From Flavobacterium lutivivi (lineage in GTDB: Bacteria > Bacteroidota > Bacteroidia > Flavobacteriales > Flavobacteriaceae): a DNA stretch of 64,000 nucleotides. Of the stretch, positions 15,547 to 27,277 are shown piece by piece. The first letter of the stretch is position 1. Each line of letters begins with the position of its first letter. Under the pieces are notes generated by a model. It had not been told where the DNA came from. It was given only the letters and a program-made list of their open reading frames with translations, and made no database searches. Location: NCBI RefSeq assembly GCF_014642275.1, contig NZ_BMIM01000001.1, positions 248,001-312,000 on the forward strand, read 5' to 3'. Both the position numbers and the translations under genes were made by a program.

Positions 15547-16101
15547 ATGGCTGAGGTTAGTACAAAAAAGTGGTATGTGGTTAGAGCGGTAAGCGGACAA
15601 GAAAATAAGGTTAAATCTTATATAGAAACCGAAATAAGTCGCTTAGGAATGTCGGATTACATTTCTCAAGTTCTTGTTCCTACTGAAAAGGTTGTACAAG
15701 TAAAGGATGGAAAAAAGACAGTAAAAGAAAAAGTTTATTTTCCAGGTTATGTAATGATTGAAGCTAATTTAGTTGGAGAAATTCCACATATAATTAAGTC
15801 AATAACAGGTGTTATTGGGTTTCTTGGCGAAGTTAAGGGTGGTAACCCAGTGCCGTTGAGAATGTCTGAAGTAAATAGAATGTTGGGTAAAGTTGATGAG
15901 TTAGCAGTTAAGACAGATAATAGTCAATCTATTCCTTTTGTTCTAGGTGAAACGGTTAAAGTTATAGATGGGCCTTTCAATGGTTTTAATGGGACTATTG
16001 AGAAAATCAATGAAGAAAAGCGTAAACTCGAAGTTATGGTGAAAATTTTCGGAAGAAAAACTCCGCTAGAATTAAGTTTTATGCAAGTTGAAAAAGTATA
16101 A
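15547..16101 (+). CDS. nusG: Transcription termination/antitermination factor NusG
   Basis: 184 residues. The N-terminal NGN domain (KKWYVVRAVSGQENKVKSYI ... YFPGYVMIEANL) binds the RNA polymerase clamp. The C-terminal KOW domain (about 128-184, GETVKVIDGPFNGFNGTIEKI) contacts Rho or ribosomal protein S10. The length is normal. It is part of the secE-nusG-rplKAJL run. Confidence 0.96.
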   Translation: MAEVSTKKWYVVRAVSGQENKVKSYIETEISRLGMSDYISQVLVPTEKVVQVKDGKKTVKEKVYFPGYVMIEANLVGEIPHIIKSITGVIGFLGEVKGGNPVPLRMSEVNRMLGKVDELAVKTDNSQSIPFVLGETVKVIDGPFNGFNGTIEKINEEKRKLEVMVKIFGRKTPLELSFMQVEKV

Positions 16102-16168
16102 TTTTTTGTTACATATATATTAAACCGCATCAATCGCTTCCAATTGAGAGATGTAAAATTTTAAAGAA

Positions 16169-16609
16169 ATGGCTAAAGAAATTAGTAAAGTAGTTAAACT
16201 ACAAGTTAAGGGAGGTGCTGCGAACCCGTCGCCACCGGTTGGACCTGCTTTGGGAGCTGCTGGGGTTAACATCATGGAGTTCTGTAAGCAATTTAACGCG
16301 AGAACACAAGATCAACCTGGCAAAGTATTACCGGTACAAATTACCGTGTATAAAGACAAATCGTTTGATTTTGTTGTAAAAACTCCACCTGCCGCAGTGC
16401 AATTGATGGATGCTGCAAAAATTAAATCTGGTTCAGGTCAGCCTAATCGTAAAAAAGTAGCTAGTGTTACTTGGGATCAAATTAAGGCAATAGCTGAAGA
16501 CAAAATGCCAGATCTTAATGCATTCACAATCGAATCAGCAATGAGTATGGTAGCAGGAACAGCTAGATCTATGGGTATAACTGTAAGTGGAGATTCTCCT
16601 CTAAAATAA
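16169..16609 (+). CDS. rplK: 50S ribosomal protein uL11
   Basis: 146 residues. The N-terminal signature [24 protein letters not shown] and the C-terminal rRNA-binding domain ending [11 protein letters not shown] are typical. uL11 forms the GTPase-associated centre with the L10-L7/L12 stalk. The 67-bp gap after nusG shows no clear promoter or terminator. rplA follows after 9 bp. Confidence 0.97.
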   Translation: MAKEISKVVKLQVKGGAANPSPPVGPALGAAGVNIMEFCKQFNARTQDQPGKVLPVQITVYKDKSFDFVVKTPPAAVQLMDAAKIKSGSGQPNRKKVASVTWDQIKAIAEDKMPDLNAFTIESAMSMVAGTARSMGITVSGDSPLK

Positions 16610-16618
16610 GAGAAAGAT

Positions 16619-17308
16619 ATGGCAAAATTGACAAAAAAACAAAAAGTAGCTGCGTCAAAAATTGAAAAAAACAAGCTATACAGTTTAAAAGATGCTTCTG
16701 CATTATTGAAACAAGTAGCTTCTGCAAAATTTGACGAATCAGTAGATATTGCTGTTCGTTTAGGAGTTGATCCAAGAAAAGCAAATCAAATGGTAAGAGG
16801 TGTAGTAACATTGCCTCATGGAACAGGTAAAGATGTTAGAGTTCTTGCTTTAGTTACACCTGATAAAGAAGCTGAAGCTAAAGCTGCAGGTGCAGACCAT
16901 GTAGGTTTAGACGATTATTTACAAAAAATTAAAGATGGTTGGACTGATGTTGATGTAATCATTACTATGCCAGCTGTTATGGGTAAATTAGGTCCTTTAG
17001 GACGTATATTAGGTCCAAGAGGTTTGATGCCAAATCCTAAAACTGGTACTGTAACTATGGACGTTGCAAAAGCTGTTCAAGACGTTAAATCAGGTAAAAT
17101 TGATTTTAAAGTTGATAAGACAGGTATTGTTCATGCTGGTATCGGGAAGATTTCATTTGAATCTGAAAAGATTGTAGATAACGCACACGAAATTATTCAA
17201 ACATTAATTAAATTAAAACCAACTGCGGCTAAAGGTACTTACATTAAGTCTATCCACTTATCTAGTACAATGAGTCCTGCTATTGCTTTAGACCCTAAAG
17301 CAGTATAA
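16619..17308 (+). CDS. rplA: 50S ribosomal protein uL1
   Basis: 229 residues with the two-domain L1 sequence, including [12 protein letters not shown] and [19 protein letters not shown], the signature loop. uL1 forms the mobile stalk at the ribosomal E site and in many bacteria represses its own rplKA mRNA. I could not identify an L1-binding mRNA structure upstream of rplK. It lies 9 bp after rplK and 22 bp before rplJ. Confidence 0.97.
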   Translation: MAKLTKKQKVAASKIEKNKLYSLKDASALLKQVASAKFDESVDIAVRLGVDPRKANQMVRGVVTLPHGTGKDVRVLALVTPDKEAEAKAAGADHVGLDDYLQKIKDGWTDVDVIITMPAVMGKLGPLGRILGPRGLMPNPKTGTVTMDVAKAVQDVKSGKIDFKVDKTGIVHAGIGKISFESEKIVDNAHEIIQTLIKLKPTAAKGTYIKSIHLSSTMSPAIALDPKAV

Positions 17309-17330
17309 TTGGTAGTTAAAAAGTTTTATT

Positions 17331-17825
17331 ATGACTAGAGAAGAAAAATCAATCGCGATAGAAGATTTAACTGCAAAGTTGGCTGAAACAAATGTTATTT
17401 ACATTGCAGATACATCTGGACTTGATGCTGAAACTACTTCAAATTTAAGAAGAGCTTGTTTTAAAGCAGGTATTAAATTAGAGGTTGTTAAAAACACATT
17501 GCTTGAAAAAGCTATGGAAGCATCTGATAATGATTATGGAGATTTAGCAACTGTTCTAAAAGGCAATTCATCTGTTATGATTGCTAGCGTTGCAAATGCA
17601 CCTGCAAAAATCATTAAAGACTTTAGAAAAAAATCTGATAAACCTGTTTTAAAAGGTGCTTTTATTAATAATGAAATCTATATTGGAGATAATCTATTAG
17701 ATTCATTAGCATCTTTAAAATCAAAAGAAGAAGTTATCGGAGAAATCATTGGATTACTTCAATCTCCTGCAAGAAGAGTTATTTCTGCTTTATTGCAACA
17801 ATTTGAAGGTAAATCTGAAGAGTAA
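17331..17825 (+). CDS. rplJ: 50S ribosomal protein uL10
   Basis: 164 residues, beginning MTREEKSIAIEDLTAKLAET, with the L10 core RRACFKAGIKLEVVKNTLLEKAM and a C-terminal helix (RRVISALLQQFEGKSEE) that carries L7/L12 dimers. It anchors the stalk to 23S rRNA next to uL11. It is normal in length and co-transcribed with rplL, 49 bp downstream. Confidence 0.96.
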   Translation: MTREEKSIAIEDLTAKLAETNVIYIADTSGLDAETTSNLRRACFKAGIKLEVVKNTLLEKAMEASDNDYGDLATVLKGNSSVMIASVANAPAKIIKDFRKKSDKPVLKGAFINNEIYIGDNLLDSLASLKSKEEVIGEIIGLLQSPARRVISALLQQFEGKSEE

Positions 17826-17874
17826 ATTGAGCACAAAAAAAACATTATAAAAAACATTTTAAACGATAGAAAAA

Positions 17875-18249
17875 ATGGCAGATTTGAAACAATTCGCAGA
17901 ACAATTAGTTAACTTAACAGTTAAAGAAGTTAACGACTTAGCTACAATATTAAAAGAAGAGTACGGTATCGAACCAGCTGCTGCAGCTGTAGTAGTTGCT
18001 GCTGGTGGTGCTGGTGATGCTGGTGCAGCAGAAGAGCAAACAGAGTTCACAGTAGTATTGAAAGATGCTGGAGCTTCTAAATTAGCTGTAGTTAAAGCTG
18101 TAAAAGAATTAACTGGTCTTGGCTTGAAAGAAGCTAAAGATATAGTTGACGGTGCTCCATCAAACATTAAAGAAGGAGTTTCTAAAGCAGAAGCAGAAGG
18201 TTTGAAAAAATCTTTAGAAGAAGCTGGTGCAGTAGTTGAGTTAAAATAA
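17875..18249 (+). CDS. rplL: 50S ribosomal protein bL12 (L7/L12)
   Basis: 124 residues. An N-terminal dimerisation helix region (1-35), a flexible Ala/Gly-rich hinge ([20 protein letters not shown], 40-60) and the C-terminal factor-binding domain ([35 protein letters not shown]) are all present. It recruits translation GTPases. It is followed by a large hairpin before rpoB. Confidence 0.97.
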   Translation: MADLKQFAEQLVNLTVKEVNDLATILKEEYGIEPAAAAVVVAAGGAGDAGAAEEQTEFTVVLKDAGASKLAVVKAVKELTGLGLKEAKDIVDGAPSNIKEGVSKAEAEGLKKSLEEAGAVVELK

Positions 18250-18271
18250 TAACTACCCAGTTTTAATATAA

Positions 18272-18315
18272 GGTTTAGGTCTTGAGAAACGCTCTCAATG
18301 ACCTAAACCATTTTT
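18272..18315 (+). terminator. Attenuator-like hairpin between rplL and rpoB
   Basis: GGTTTAGGTC plus TTGAGA (18272-18287) pairs with TCTCAA, one unpaired T, and GACCTAAACC (18293-18309) around AACGC: 16 bp in total. Only five T follow after an A, so termination is probably partial, letting rpoBC be read at a lower level than the ribosomal genes. The remaining ~195 bases to rpoB show no clear TAnnTTTG promoter. Confidence 0.75.
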
Positions 18316-18511
18316 CGTATAATAAAATTATATGAAAAAAATATTCAGATTTGTTTTAAAAACAAATACTATTTAATCAATACGAAGAAAAAAATAGACA
18401 ATTTTCCTGGTTTATTTTTAAGAGGTGTTGATTATCAATTAAAGGAAAGTAGAGATTGAACAGTGTTTTTACACAAAAATTACTTTTTTTAAATCAAAAT
18501 TTTGTCCATTG

Positions 18512-21500
18512 ATGATAACAAATCAGACTGAAAGATTGAATTTTGCCTCAACAAAAAATATACCTCAATATCCAGATTTTCTAGATGTTCAGGTAAAATC
18601 TTTTAAAGATTTCTTCCAATTAGAAACGAAATCAGATGAGAGAGGCAACGAAGGTTTATACAATACCTTCATGGAGAACTTCCCAATAACTGATACAAGA
18701 AACCAGTTTGTATTAGAATTTCTAGATTATTTCGTAGATCCTCCGCGTTATACAATTGAAGAGTGTATTGATAGGGGTTTAACGTATAGTGTTCCGCTTA
18801 AAGCTAGATTAAAATTATACTGTACTGATCCTGAACATGAGGATTTTGAAACTATCGTTCAAGACGTTTATTTAGGAACAATTCCTTATATGACACCAAG
18901 TGGTACATTTGTTATCAATGGTGCTGAAAGAGTTGTAGTTTCTCAGTTGCACCGTTCACCAGGTGTTTTCTTTGGACAATCATTCCATGCTAATGGAACT
19001 AAACTTTATTCTGCCAGAGTAATTCCTTTCAAAGGTTCTTGGATAGAATTTGCTACCGATATCAACAACGTAATGTATGCGTATATCGATAGAAAGAAAA
19101 AATTACCAGTAACAACTCTTTTCCGTGCTATCGGATTTGAGCGTGATAAAGATATTCTTGAAATCTTTGATCTTGCAGAAGAAATCAAAGTTTCAAAAAC
19201 AGGTCTTAAAAAATACATCGGTAGAAAACTTGCTGCACGTGTTTTGAATACATGGCATGAAGATTTCGTTGACGAAGATACAGGTGAAGTAGTATCTATC
19301 GAGCGTAATGAGATTATATTAGATCGTGATACTATTATCGATAAAGATAATGTGGAAGAAATCATCGATTCTAATGTGAAATCTATTTTGTTACACAAAG
19401 AGGATAATAACCAAGCAGATTATGCTATTATCCACAACACGTTACAAAAAGATCCAACAAACTCTGAAAAAGAAGCTGTAGAGCACATCTATCGTCAGTT
19501 GCGTAATGCAGAACCGCCTGATGAGGAAACGGCTCGCGGTATTATCGATAAATTATTCTTCTCTGACCAACGTTACAACTTAGGTGAAGTAGGTCGTTAT
19601 AGAATGAACAAAAAGTTAAACCTTGATATTCCAATGGAAAAGCAAGTTTTAACGAAAGAAGATATTATTACAATCGTAAAATATTTAATCGAATTAATCA
19701 ACTCTAAAGCAGAGATTGATGATATCGATCACTTGTCAAACCGTCGTGTTAGAACAGTTGGTGAACAATTGTCTCAACAATTTGGTGTTGGTTTGGCTCG
19801 TATGGCAAGAACCATTCGTGAGAGAATGAACGTTAGAGATAACGAGGTGTTTACACCAATCGATTTGATTAATGCTAAAACATTATCATCGGTTATCAAC
19901 TCTTTCTTTGGAACGAACCAGTTATCTCAATTCATGGATCAAACGAATCCATTGGCTGAGATTACGCACAAAAGAAGATTATCAGCACTTGGACCTGGTG
20001 GACTTTCTAGAGAAAGAGCTGGTTTCGAGGTTCGTGACGTTCACTATACACATTACGGAAGACTTTGTCCAATTGAAACTCCTGAAGGACCAAACATTGG
20101 ATTGATTTCATCTCTTGGTGTTTATGCAAAAGTAAACGGAATGGGATTCATTGAAACACCATATCGTGAGGTTAAAAACGGTAAAATTGACTTGTCAGCT
20201 GAACCAATTTATCTGAGTGCTGAAGAAGAAGAAGGCAAGTTAATTGCTCAAGCAAATATTGAAATGGATAACAATGGAACAATTACTGCTGAAAAAGTAA
20301 TTGCTCGTGAAGAAGGTGACTTCCCAGTAGTTGAACCTACAGCGGTTCATTATACTGACGTAGCTCCAAATCAAATTGCTTCTATTTCTGCATCATTGAT
20401 TCCTTTCCTTGAGCATGATGATGCGAACCGTGCTTTGATGGGTTCAAACATGATGCGTCAAGCAGTTCCTTTGTTGCGTCCAGAATCTCCAATTGTTGGA
20501 ACCGGACTGGAAAGACAAGTTGCTTCTGACTCAAGAGTATTAATTAATGCAGAAGGTAATGGTGTTGTTGAATATGTAGATGCAAATACTATTACTATCA
20601 AATATGATAGAACTGATGCTGAAAGAATGGTAAGTTTTGATACAGATGAAAAAACATACCAATTAATCAAATTTAGAAAAACAAACCAAAGTACTTCTAT
20701 CAACTTAAAACCAATTGTAAGAAAAGGAGATAAAGTAACCAAAGGACAAGTACTTTGCGAAGGTTATGCAACGCAAAATGGAGAATTAGCTTTAGGTAGA
20801 AACCTTAAAGTTGCTTTCATGCCTTGGAAAGGTTACAACTTCGAGGATGCGATTGTAATTTCTGAAAAAGTTGTTCGTGATGATATCTTTACATCAATTC
20901 ACGTAGATGATTATTCATTGGAAGTTAGAGATACTAAACTTGGTAATGAAGAATTAACTAATGACATTCCTAACGTTTCTGAAGAAGCTACAAAAGATTT
21001 GGATGAAAACGGAATGATTAGAATTGGTGCCGAAGTAAAACCTGGTGATATTCTAATTGGAAAAATTACTCCAAAAGGAGAATCTGATCCAACTCCAGAA
21101 GAAAAACTTTTAAGAGCAATTTTTGGTGATAAAGCTGGTGATGTAAAAGACGCTTCTTTAAAAGCATCTCCATCATTAAGTGGTGTAGTTCTTGATAAAA
21201 AACTTTTCGCTAGAGCAGTAAAAGACAAAAAGAAAAGAACAAAAGATAAAGATGATTTGACTGCTCTTGAGATGGAATTTGAAACTAAGTTTGTTGAATT
21301 AAAAGATAAACTAATTGAAAAATTATTCTTGATTGTTGACGGAAAAACATCTCAAGGAGTAATGAATGACCTTGGAGAAGAAGTTCTTCCAAAAGGAAAA
21401 AAATACTCTAGAAAAATGCTTCAATCAGTTGAAGATTTTGCTCATCTTACAAAAGGTCAATGGGTTTCTGATGAAGAAACAAATAACCTTGTTAACGATT

Positions 21501-22324
21501 TAATTCACAATTATAAAATTAAATTAAACGATTTACAAGGAGCTTTAAGAAGAGAAAAATTCACAATCACTGTAGGAGACGAATTACCAGCAGGAATTTT
21601 AAAACTTGCTAAAGTTTACATTGCTAAAAAACGTAAACTAAAAGTAGGAGATAAGATGGCTGGTCGTCACGGAAACAAAGGTATTGTAGCAAGAATTGTT
21701 CGTGATGAAGACATGCCATTCCTAGAAGATGGAACTCCAGTAGATATAGTATTGAATCCACTAGGTGTACCTTCACGTATGAACATCGGTCAGATATATG
21801 AAACAGTTCTTGGTTGGGCTGGTCAAAAATTAGGCAAAAAATTTGCCACACCAATTTTTGATGGAGCAACTTTAGATCAAATTAATGCACTTACCGATGA
21901 AGCTGGTGTACCAAGATTTGGACATACATATTTATATGATGGAGGAACTGGAGAGCGTTTCCATCAAGCAGCAACTGTAGGTGTAATCTATATGCTTAAA
22001 TTAGGTCATATGGTTGATGATAAAATGCATGCTCGTTCTATTGGTCCATACTCATTAATTACGCAACAACCATTGGGTGGTAAAGCTCAGTTTGGAGGTC
22101 AGCGTTTTGGAGAAATGGAGGTTTGGGCACTTGAAGCTTATGGAGCATCAAGCACGCTTAGAGAAATTTTGACTGTTAAATCAGATGACGTTATTGGTAG
22201 AGCTAAAACCTATGAAGCAATTGTAAAAGGTGAAACTATGCCAGAACCAGGATTACCTGAGTCGTTCAATGTATTGATGCATGAATTAAAAGGTCTTGGA
22301 TTAGACATCAGATTAGAAGAATAA
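18512..22324 (+). CDS. rpoB: DNA-directed RNA polymerase subunit beta
   Basis: 1270 residues from the ATG at 18512; a TTG one codon earlier is in frame but unneeded. It is full length for Bacteroidota. The rifampicin region (about 465-510: [23 protein letters not shown] ... [17 protein letters not shown]) has no substitution I recognise as a resistance change. C-terminal landmarks are [38 protein letters not shown] and [13 protein letters not shown]-like [14 protein letters not shown]. It forms the catalytic core with RpoC. Expression is probably set by the upstream hairpin. Confidence 0.98.
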   Translation: MITNQTERLNFASTKNIPQYPDFLDVQVKSFKDFFQLETKSDERGNEGLYNTFMENFPITDTRNQFVLEFLDYFVDPPRYTIEECIDRGLTYSVPLKARLKLYCTDPEHEDFETIVQDVYLGTIPYMTPSGTFVINGAERVVVSQLHRSPGVFFGQSFHANGTKLYSARVIPFKGSWIEFATDINNVMYAYIDRKKKLPVTTLFRAIGFERDKDILEIFDLAEEIKVSKTGLKKYIGRKLAARVLNTWHEDFVDEDTGEVVSIERNEIILDRDTIIDKDNVEEIIDSNVKSILLHKEDNNQADYAIIHNTLQKDPTNSEKEAVEHIYRQLRNAEPPDEETARGIIDKLFFSDQRYNLGEVGRYRMNKKLNLDIPMEKQVLTKEDIITIVKYLIELINSKAEIDDIDHLSNRRVRTVGEQLSQQFGVGLARMARTIRERMNVRDNEVFTPIDLINAKTLSSVINSFFGTNQLSQFMDQTNPLAEITHKRRLSALGPGGLSRERAGFEVRDVHYTHYGRLCPIETPEGPNIGLISSLGVYAKVNGMGFIETPYREVKNGKIDLSAEPIYLSAEEEEGKLIAQANIEMDNNGTITAEKVIAREEGDFPVVEPTAVHYTDVAPNQIASISASLIPFLEHDDANRALMGSNMMRQAVPLLRPESPIVGTGLERQVASDSRVLINAEGNGVVEYVDANTITIKYDRTDAERMVSFDTDEKTYQLIKFRKTNQSTSINLKPIVRKGDKVTKGQVLCEGYATQNGELALGRNLKVAFMPWKGYNFEDAIVISEKVVRDDIFTSIHVDDYSLEVRDTKLGNEELTNDIPNVSEEATKDLDENGMIRIGAEVKPGDILIGKITPKGESDPTPEEKLLRAIFGDKAGDVKDASLKASPSLSGVVLDKKLFARAVKDKKKRTKDKDDLTALEMEFETKFVELKDKLIEKLFLIVDGKTSQGVMNDLGEEVLPKGKKYSRKMLQSVEDFAHLTKGQWVSDEETNNLVNDLIHNYKIKLNDLQGALRREKFTITVGDELPAGILKLAKVYIAKKRKLKVGDKMAGRHGNKGIVARIVRDEDMPFLEDGTPVDIVLNPLGVPSRMNIGQIYETVLGWAGQKLGKKFATPIFDGATLDQINALTDEAGVPRFGHTYLYDGGTGERFHQAATVGVIYMLKLGHMVDDKMHARSIGPYSLITQQPLGGKAQFGGQRFGEMEVWALEAYGASSTLREILTVKSDDVIGRAKTYEAIVKGETMPEPGLPESFNVLMHELKGLGLDIRLEE

Positions 22325-22329
22325 AAATA

Positions 22330-22397
22330 GTTGATGGTTGATGGTTGCTAATATGAAAATAAACGTATTATCAACCAACAACTGACAACCAACAACT
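22330..22397. repeat. GTTG-rich inverted repeat between rpoB and rpoC
   Basis: GTTGATGGTTGATGGTTG near the rpoB stop is opposed by TCAACCAACAACTGACAACC and AACAAC about 25 bases further on, so the two arms can form an imperfect hairpin. The arms are themselves short-period repeats (GTTGATG and CAACCAA units). No T-run follows. Confidence 0.6.
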
Positions 22398-22413
22398 TAA
22401 AAATTTTACGACT

Positions 22414-25400
22414 ATGATGAATAGAAATAAAGATAAAAATACTATCAAAAGATTTGACAGAATTTCAATAGGACTTGCTTCACCAGAATCAATCCTAGCA
22501 GAATCTAAAGGAGAGGTTTTAAAACCAGAAACCATTAACTATAGAACACACAAACCTGAGCGTGACGGTCTTTTCTGTGAAAGAATTTTCGGTCCAGTTA
22601 AAGATTATGAATGTGCTTGTGGAAAATACAAGAGAATTCGTTATAAAGGAATTGTTTGTGACCGTTGTGGTGTAGAAGTTACTGAGAAAAAAGTAAGAAG
22701 AGATAGAGTTGGTCATATCAACCTTGTTGTGCCTATCGCTCATATTTGGTATTTCCGTTCTCTTCCTAATAAAATTGGATATATACTTGGACTTCCGTCT
22801 AAAAAATTAGACATGATTATTTACTATGAAAGATACGTAGTAATTCAACCAGGTATTGCACAAACTGCTGAAGGAGATCCAATAGAAAGATTAGACTTTT
22901 TAACAGAAGAAGAATATCTAAATATTTTAGATTCTCTTCCTATGGAAAACCAATATCTTGACGATACAGATCCAAATAAATTCATTGCCAAAATGGGTGC
23001 AGAATGTATTATGGATTTATTAGCTCGTACAGATTTGGATGCACTTTCTTATGAATTAAGACATAGTGCAAACAATGAAACTTCAAAGCAAAGAAAAACA
23101 GAAGCTCTAAAAAGACTTCAAGTAGTTGAGTCTTTCCGTGAAGCAAACCTAAACAGAGAAAATCGTCCAGAATGGATGATATTAAAAGTAATTCCTGTTA
23201 TTCCGCCTGAATTGCGTCCGTTAGTTCCACTTGATGGAGGTCGTTTCGCTACTTCAGATTTGAACGATTTATACAGAAGAGTAATCATTCGTAACAATCG
23301 TTTGAAAAGATTAATGGAAATCAAAGCTCCTGAGGTAATTTTACGTAATGAAAAACGTATGCTACAAGAAGCTGTTGATTCATTATTCGATAACACTAGA
23401 AAAGCTTCTGCAGTAAAAACAGAATCAAATAGACCGCTGAAATCATTATCAGATTCATTAAAAGGTAAACAAGGACGTTTCCGTCAAAACTTATTAGGTA
23501 AACGTGTTGACTATTCTGCACGTTCGGTAATCGTCGTTGGACCTGAATTGAAAATGTATGAGTGTGGTTTGCCAAAAGATATGGCAGCTGAACTATATAA
23601 ACCATTCGTTATTCGTAAATTAATCGAAAGAGGAATTGTAAAAACAGTTAAGTCTGCTAAGAAAATTATTGACAAAAAAGAACCAGTAGTTTGGGATATT
23701 CTTGAAAATGTAATTAAAGGACATCCAGTATTACTAAACCGTGCTCCAACTCTTCACAGACTTGGTATCCAAGCATTCCAGCCAAAATTAATTGAAGGAA
23801 AAGCAATTCAACTTCACCCATTAACGTGTACGGCTTTCAACGCTGACTTTGATGGTGACCAGATGGCAGTTCACTTACCTCTTGGTCCAGAAGCAATCCT
23901 TGAAGCTCAATTATTGATGTTGGCATCTCACAATATTTTGAACCCAGCAAATGGTGCTCCTATTACTGTACCTTCTCAGGACATGGTTTTAGGGTTATAC
24001 TATATGACTAAAGAAAGATTATCAACACCAGAACACAAAATCCTTGGTGAAGGATTAACTTTCTATTCAGCTGAAGAAGTAAATATTGCTCTGAATGAAG
24101 GAAGATTAGAGTTGAATGCTCGTGTAAAAATTAGAGCAAAAGATTTTAATGAAGAAGGAAAATTAGTTTATAAACTAATACAAACAACAGCAGGAAGAGT
24201 TCTTTTTAACGAAGTTGTTCCTGAAGCAGCTGGTTATATTAACGAAGTTTTAACCAAAAAATCACTTCGTGATATTATTGGAAAAATTCTTTCAGTTACA
24301 GATGTTCCAACTACAGCAGCTTTCTTGGATAACATGAAAGATATGGGTTATAAATTCGCTTTCCGTGGAGGTTTATCATTCAGTTTAGGTGATATTATCA
24401 TCCCTGAGAAAAAAGAAGAACTTATTGCAGATGCTCGTGAGCAAGTAGAAGGAATTACCATGAACTATAACATGGGTCTAATTACAAATAATGAGCGTTA
24501 CAATCAGGTTATCGACGTTTGGACTTCAACAAATGCATTGTTAACAGAATTAGCAATGAAAAACATTAGAGAAGACCAGCAAGGCTTCAACTCTGTATAT
24601 ATGATGCTTGACTCTGGAGCTCGTGGATCTAAAGAGCAAATTCGTCAGTTAACTGGTATGCGTGGTTTGATGGCTAAGCCAAAAAAATCAACTGCTGGTG
24701 GTGGTGAAATTATTGAAAACCCAATCCTTTCTAACTTTAAAGAAGGTCTATCAATTCTTGAATATTTCATCTCTACTCACGGTGCTCGTAAAGGTCTTGC
24801 CGATACGGCTTTGAAAACAGCCGATGCAGGTTACCTAACAAGAAGATTACATGATGTTTCTCAAGATGTTATTGTAAATTCTGTAGATTGTGGAACACTT
24901 AGAGGTATTGAAGTTACAGCTCTTAAGAAAAATGAAGAGATAGTTGAAACTTTAGGAGAAAGAATTCTTGGACGTGTAGCTCTACAAGATGTTATTAATC
25001 CATTAACTTCAGATGTTTTAGTAGCAGCTGGTGAGCAAATAACAGAGGCTATTGTTAAAGCTATTGAAGAATCTCCTATAGAAAAGGTTGATGTTCGTTC
25101 GCCTTTAACATGTGAAGCCAAAAAAGGTATTTGTGCAAAATGTTATGGACGTAACCTAGCAAACGGAAAAATGACGCAAAAAGGTGAAGCAGTAGGAGTT
25201 ATTGCAGCACAGTCAATTGGTGAGCCAGGAACACAGTTAACCTTGAGAACATTCCACGTTGGTGGTACTGCAGGAAATATTTCTGAAGAATCAAGTATCA
25301 TCGCTAAATTCGGTGGTAAAATCGAAATAGAAGATTTGAAAACCGTTAAAGGTGAAGATGCAGAAGGAAATAGCGTTGATATCGTAATTTCTCGTTCTAC

Positions 25401-26715
25401 TGAATTAAAAGTTGTTGATGAAAAAACAGGTATTTTATTAAGTACTCATAATATTCCTTACGGTTCTAGTATCTTTGTTAAAGATGGAGAATCTGTTGGA
25501 AAAGGAGCAACTATATGTAAATGGGATCCATATAATGGTGTTATTATTTCTGAATTTACTGGTAAAGTTACCTATGAAGATTTAGAGCAAGGTCAAACAT
25601 ATATGGTGGAAATCGATGAGCAAACTGGTTTCCAAGAAAAAGTAATTTCTGAAGCAAGAAATAAAAAATTAATCCCAACGTTACATATCTATGGTAAAGA
25701 TGGAGAATTAATTCGTTCTTACAATTTACCAGTAGGAGCTCACTTAATGGTTGAAGATGGAGAGAAAATTAAAGCAGGAAAAATTTTAGTAAAAATACCT
25801 CGCCGCTCGTCAAAAGCTGGTGATATCACAGGAGGTTTACCTAGAATTACTGAGTTGCTAGAAGCTCGTAACCCGTCAAACCCAGCAGTAGTATCTGAAA
25901 TTGATGGTGTTGTAACATTTGGAAAAATCAAAAGAGGAAATAGAGAGATTGTTATTGAATCTAAGTTTGGAGAAATTAAAAAGTATTTAGTAAAACTTTC
26001 TAATCAAATTTTAGTTCAAGAGAACGATTATGTAAAAGCTGGTATGCCTCTTTCTGACGGTGCTATTACTCCTGAAGATATTCTAAGAATTCAAGGACCA
26101 TCTGCTGTTCAACAATATTTGGTTAATGAAATTCAAGAAGTTTACCGTTTACAAGGTGTAAAAATCAACGACAAACACTTTGAAGTTGTAATTCGTCAAA
26201 TGATGCGTAAAGTACAAATTGAAGATCCAGGAGATACTCTTTTCCTTGAAGAGCAAATGGTACACACTGCTGATTTTATCGAAGAAAATGATAAACTGTA
26301 TGGAATGAAAGTTGTAGAAGATGCTGGAGATTCTGATACACTTAAACCTGGTCAAATAGTAACACCACGTGAATTAAGAGATGAAAATTCATTGCTAAAA
26401 CGTAATGATAAGAATCTTGTTGTTGCTAGAGATGTTATTCCTGCTACAGCAACACCAGTTTTACAAGGTATTACTAGAGCTTCTCTACAAACCAAATCGT
26501 TTATCTCAGCTGCTTCTTTCCAAGAAACAACAAAAGTATTGAACGAAGCTGCAGTTGCTGGTAAAGTTGATACTCTTGAAGGCTTGAAAGAAAATGTTAT
26601 TGTAGGTCATAGAATTCCAGCTGGTACTGGTATGAGAGATTATGATAATATAATCGTAGGGTCAAAAGAAGATTACAACGAAATTATGTCTAAAAAAGAA
26701 GAATATATCTATTAG
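22414..26715 (+). CDS. rpoC: DNA-directed RNA polymerase subunit beta'
   Basis: 1433 residues. The zinc-binding cysteines of the N-terminus are Cys67, Cys69, Cys82 and Cys85 ([20 protein letters not shown]). The catalytic Mg-binding aspartates are Asp478, 480 and 482 in [13 protein letters not shown] second zinc site ([14 protein letters not shown]) lies near residue 900, followed by the [21 protein letters not shown] trigger-loop region. Two adjacent ATG codons (22414, 22417) are both possible starts. It is downstream of rpoB with an 89-bp gap carrying a GTTG repeat, and is followed 2 bp later by a DUF3467 gene, so the two are probably co-transcribed. Confidence 0.98.
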   Translation: MMNRNKDKNTIKRFDRISIGLASPESILAESKGEVLKPETINYRTHKPERDGLFCERIFGPVKDYECACGKYKRIRYKGIVCDRCGVEVTEKKVRRDRVGHINLVVPIAHIWYFRSLPNKIGYILGLPSKKLDMIIYYERYVVIQPGIAQTAEGDPIERLDFLTEEEYLNILDSLPMENQYLDDTDPNKFIAKMGAECIMDLLARTDLDALSYELRHSANNETSKQRKTEALKRLQVVESFREANLNRENRPEWMILKVIPVIPPELRPLVPLDGGRFATSDLNDLYRRVIIRNNRLKRLMEIKAPEVILRNEKRMLQEAVDSLFDNTRKASAVKTESNRPLKSLSDSLKGKQGRFRQNLLGKRVDYSARSVIVVGPELKMYECGLPKDMAAELYKPFVIRKLIERGIVKTVKSAKKIIDKKEPVVWDILENVIKGHPVLLNRAPTLHRLGIQAFQPKLIEGKAIQLHPLTCTAFNADFDGDQMAVHLPLGPEAILEAQLLMLASHNILNPANGAPITVPSQDMVLGLYYMTKERLSTPEHKILGEGLTFYSAEEVNIALNEGRLELNARVKIRAKDFNEEGKLVYKLIQTTAGRVLFNEVVPEAAGYINEVLTKKSLRDIIGKILSVTDVPTTAAFLDNMKDMGYKFAFRGGLSFSLGDIIIPEKKEELIADAREQVEGITMNYNMGLITNNERYNQVIDVWTSTNALLTELAMKNIREDQQGFNSVYMMLDSGARGSKEQIRQLTGMRGLMAKPKKSTAGGGEIIENPILSNFKEGLSILEYFISTHGARKGLADTALKTADAGYLTRRLHDVSQDVIVNSVDCGTLRGIEVTALKKNEEIVETLGERILGRVALQDVINPLTSDVLVAAGEQITEAIVKAIEESPIEKVDVRSPLTCEAKKGICAKCYGRNLANGKMTQKGEAVGVIAAQSIGEPGTQLTLRTFHVGGTAGNISEESSIIAKFGGKIEIEDLKTVKGEDAEGNSVDIVISRSTELKVVDEKTGILLSTHNIPYGSSIFVKDGESVGKGATICKWDPYNGVIISEFTGKVTYEDLEQGQTYMVEIDEQTGFQEKVISEARNKKLIPTLHIYGKDGELIRSYNLPVGAHLMVEDGEKIKAGKILVKIPRRSSKAGDITGGLPRITELLEARNPSNPAVVSEIDGVVTFGKIKRGNREIVIESKFGEIKKYLVKLSNQILVQENDYVKAGMPLSDGAITPEDILRIQGPSAVQQYLVNEIQEVYRLQGVKINDKHFEVVIRQMMRKVQIEDPGDTLFLEEQMVHTADFIEENDKLYGMKVVEDAGDSDTLKPGQIVTPRELRDENSLLKRNDKNLVVARDVIPATATPVLQGITRASLQTKSFISAASFQETTKVLNEAAVAGKVDTLEGLKENVIVGHRIPAGTGMRDYDNIIVGSKEDYNEIMSKKEEYIY

Positions 26716-26717
26716 TC

Positions 26718-27026
26718 ATGAGTGATAATCAACAACAAGGGCAAATAAATATTGAACTTGATGAAAATACTGCTGATGGAATTTATTCCAATCTTGCAAT
26801 AATAAATCATTCGGTTTCTGAGTTTGTTATTGATTTTGTGAAAATCATGCCTGGTGTACCAAAAGCTAAAGTGAAGTCAAGAATTATTCTAACGCCACAA
26901 CATGCTAAACGTTTTTTGAATGCATTCGCTGAAAACATTCACAGATACGAAAATGCACATGGAGAGATAAAGGAAGTTGAGCAACCGTCAATTCCATTAA
27001 ACTTCGGACCAACTGGTCAAGCATAA
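26718..27026 (+). CDS. DUF3467 family protein
   Basis: 102 residues, MSDNQQQGQINIELDENTAD ... YSNLAIINHSVSEFVIDFVKIMPGVPKAKVKSRIILTPQHAKRFLNAF: the compact DUF3467 fold. No signal peptide. It starts 2 bp after the rpoC stop and is closed by a strong terminator, so it is the last gene of the rpoBC transcript. Its constant position next to rpoC in this group suggests a link to transcription, but no function is known to me. Confidence 0.88.
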   Translation: MSDNQQQGQINIELDENTADGIYSNLAIINHSVSEFVIDFVKIMPGVPKAKVKSRIILTPQHAKRFLNAFAENIHRYENAHGEIKEVEQPSIPLNFGPTGQA

Positions 27027-27031
27027 ATTTA

Positions 27032-27063
27032 TTAAGCCTCTCATTTGAGAGGCTTAATTTTTT
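27032..27063 (+). terminator. Intrinsic terminator ending the rpoBC unit
   Basis: An 11-bp perfect stem (27032-27042 with 27047-27057) with an ATTT loop is followed by six T residues. Confidence 0.9.
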
Positions 27064-27155
27064 AGGGCAAATGCCCTATTTCTTGGGGTTTTATTTGTTA
27101 TATTTTTGTAATAAATTATTTCGTTTTTAATATTTTATCAACACGAAAACGATAT

Positions 27156-27171
27156 AGTTACAGCTGTAACT
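27156..27171. promoter_or_regulatory. 16-bp perfect palindrome upstream of the first giant gene
   Basis: AGTTACAGCTGTAACT is its own reverse complement. It ends 48 bp before the -7 box of the downstream gene, a position suited to an activator or repressor dimer. The regulator is unknown. Confidence 0.5.
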
Positions 27172-27219
27172 TATTAGGTTTGTGGTAGTAATTTATAAAT
27201 AGTATAATTTTAAGTGCCC

Positions 27220-27227
27220 TAAATTTG
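27220..27227 (+). promoter_or_regulatory. Promoter -7 element TAAATTTG of the first giant gene
   Basis: TAAATTTG matches TAnnTTTG. A start near 27234 gives a leader of about 44 nt. No TTG at the -33 distance. Confidence 0.6.
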
Positions 27228-27277
27228 CAAAACCATATTTTTTTCCTGCTTAATTTATTAATCTTAAATTGAGTTAC

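Noticed and set aside
16102-16168. Possible uL1-binding regulatory site before rplK
   Set aside because: I could not find a convincing match to the L1-binding structure in this 67-bp gap.
19904-20040. Possible rifampicin-resistance substitutions in rpoB
   Set aside because: The positions usually involved carry the sensitive-type residues.
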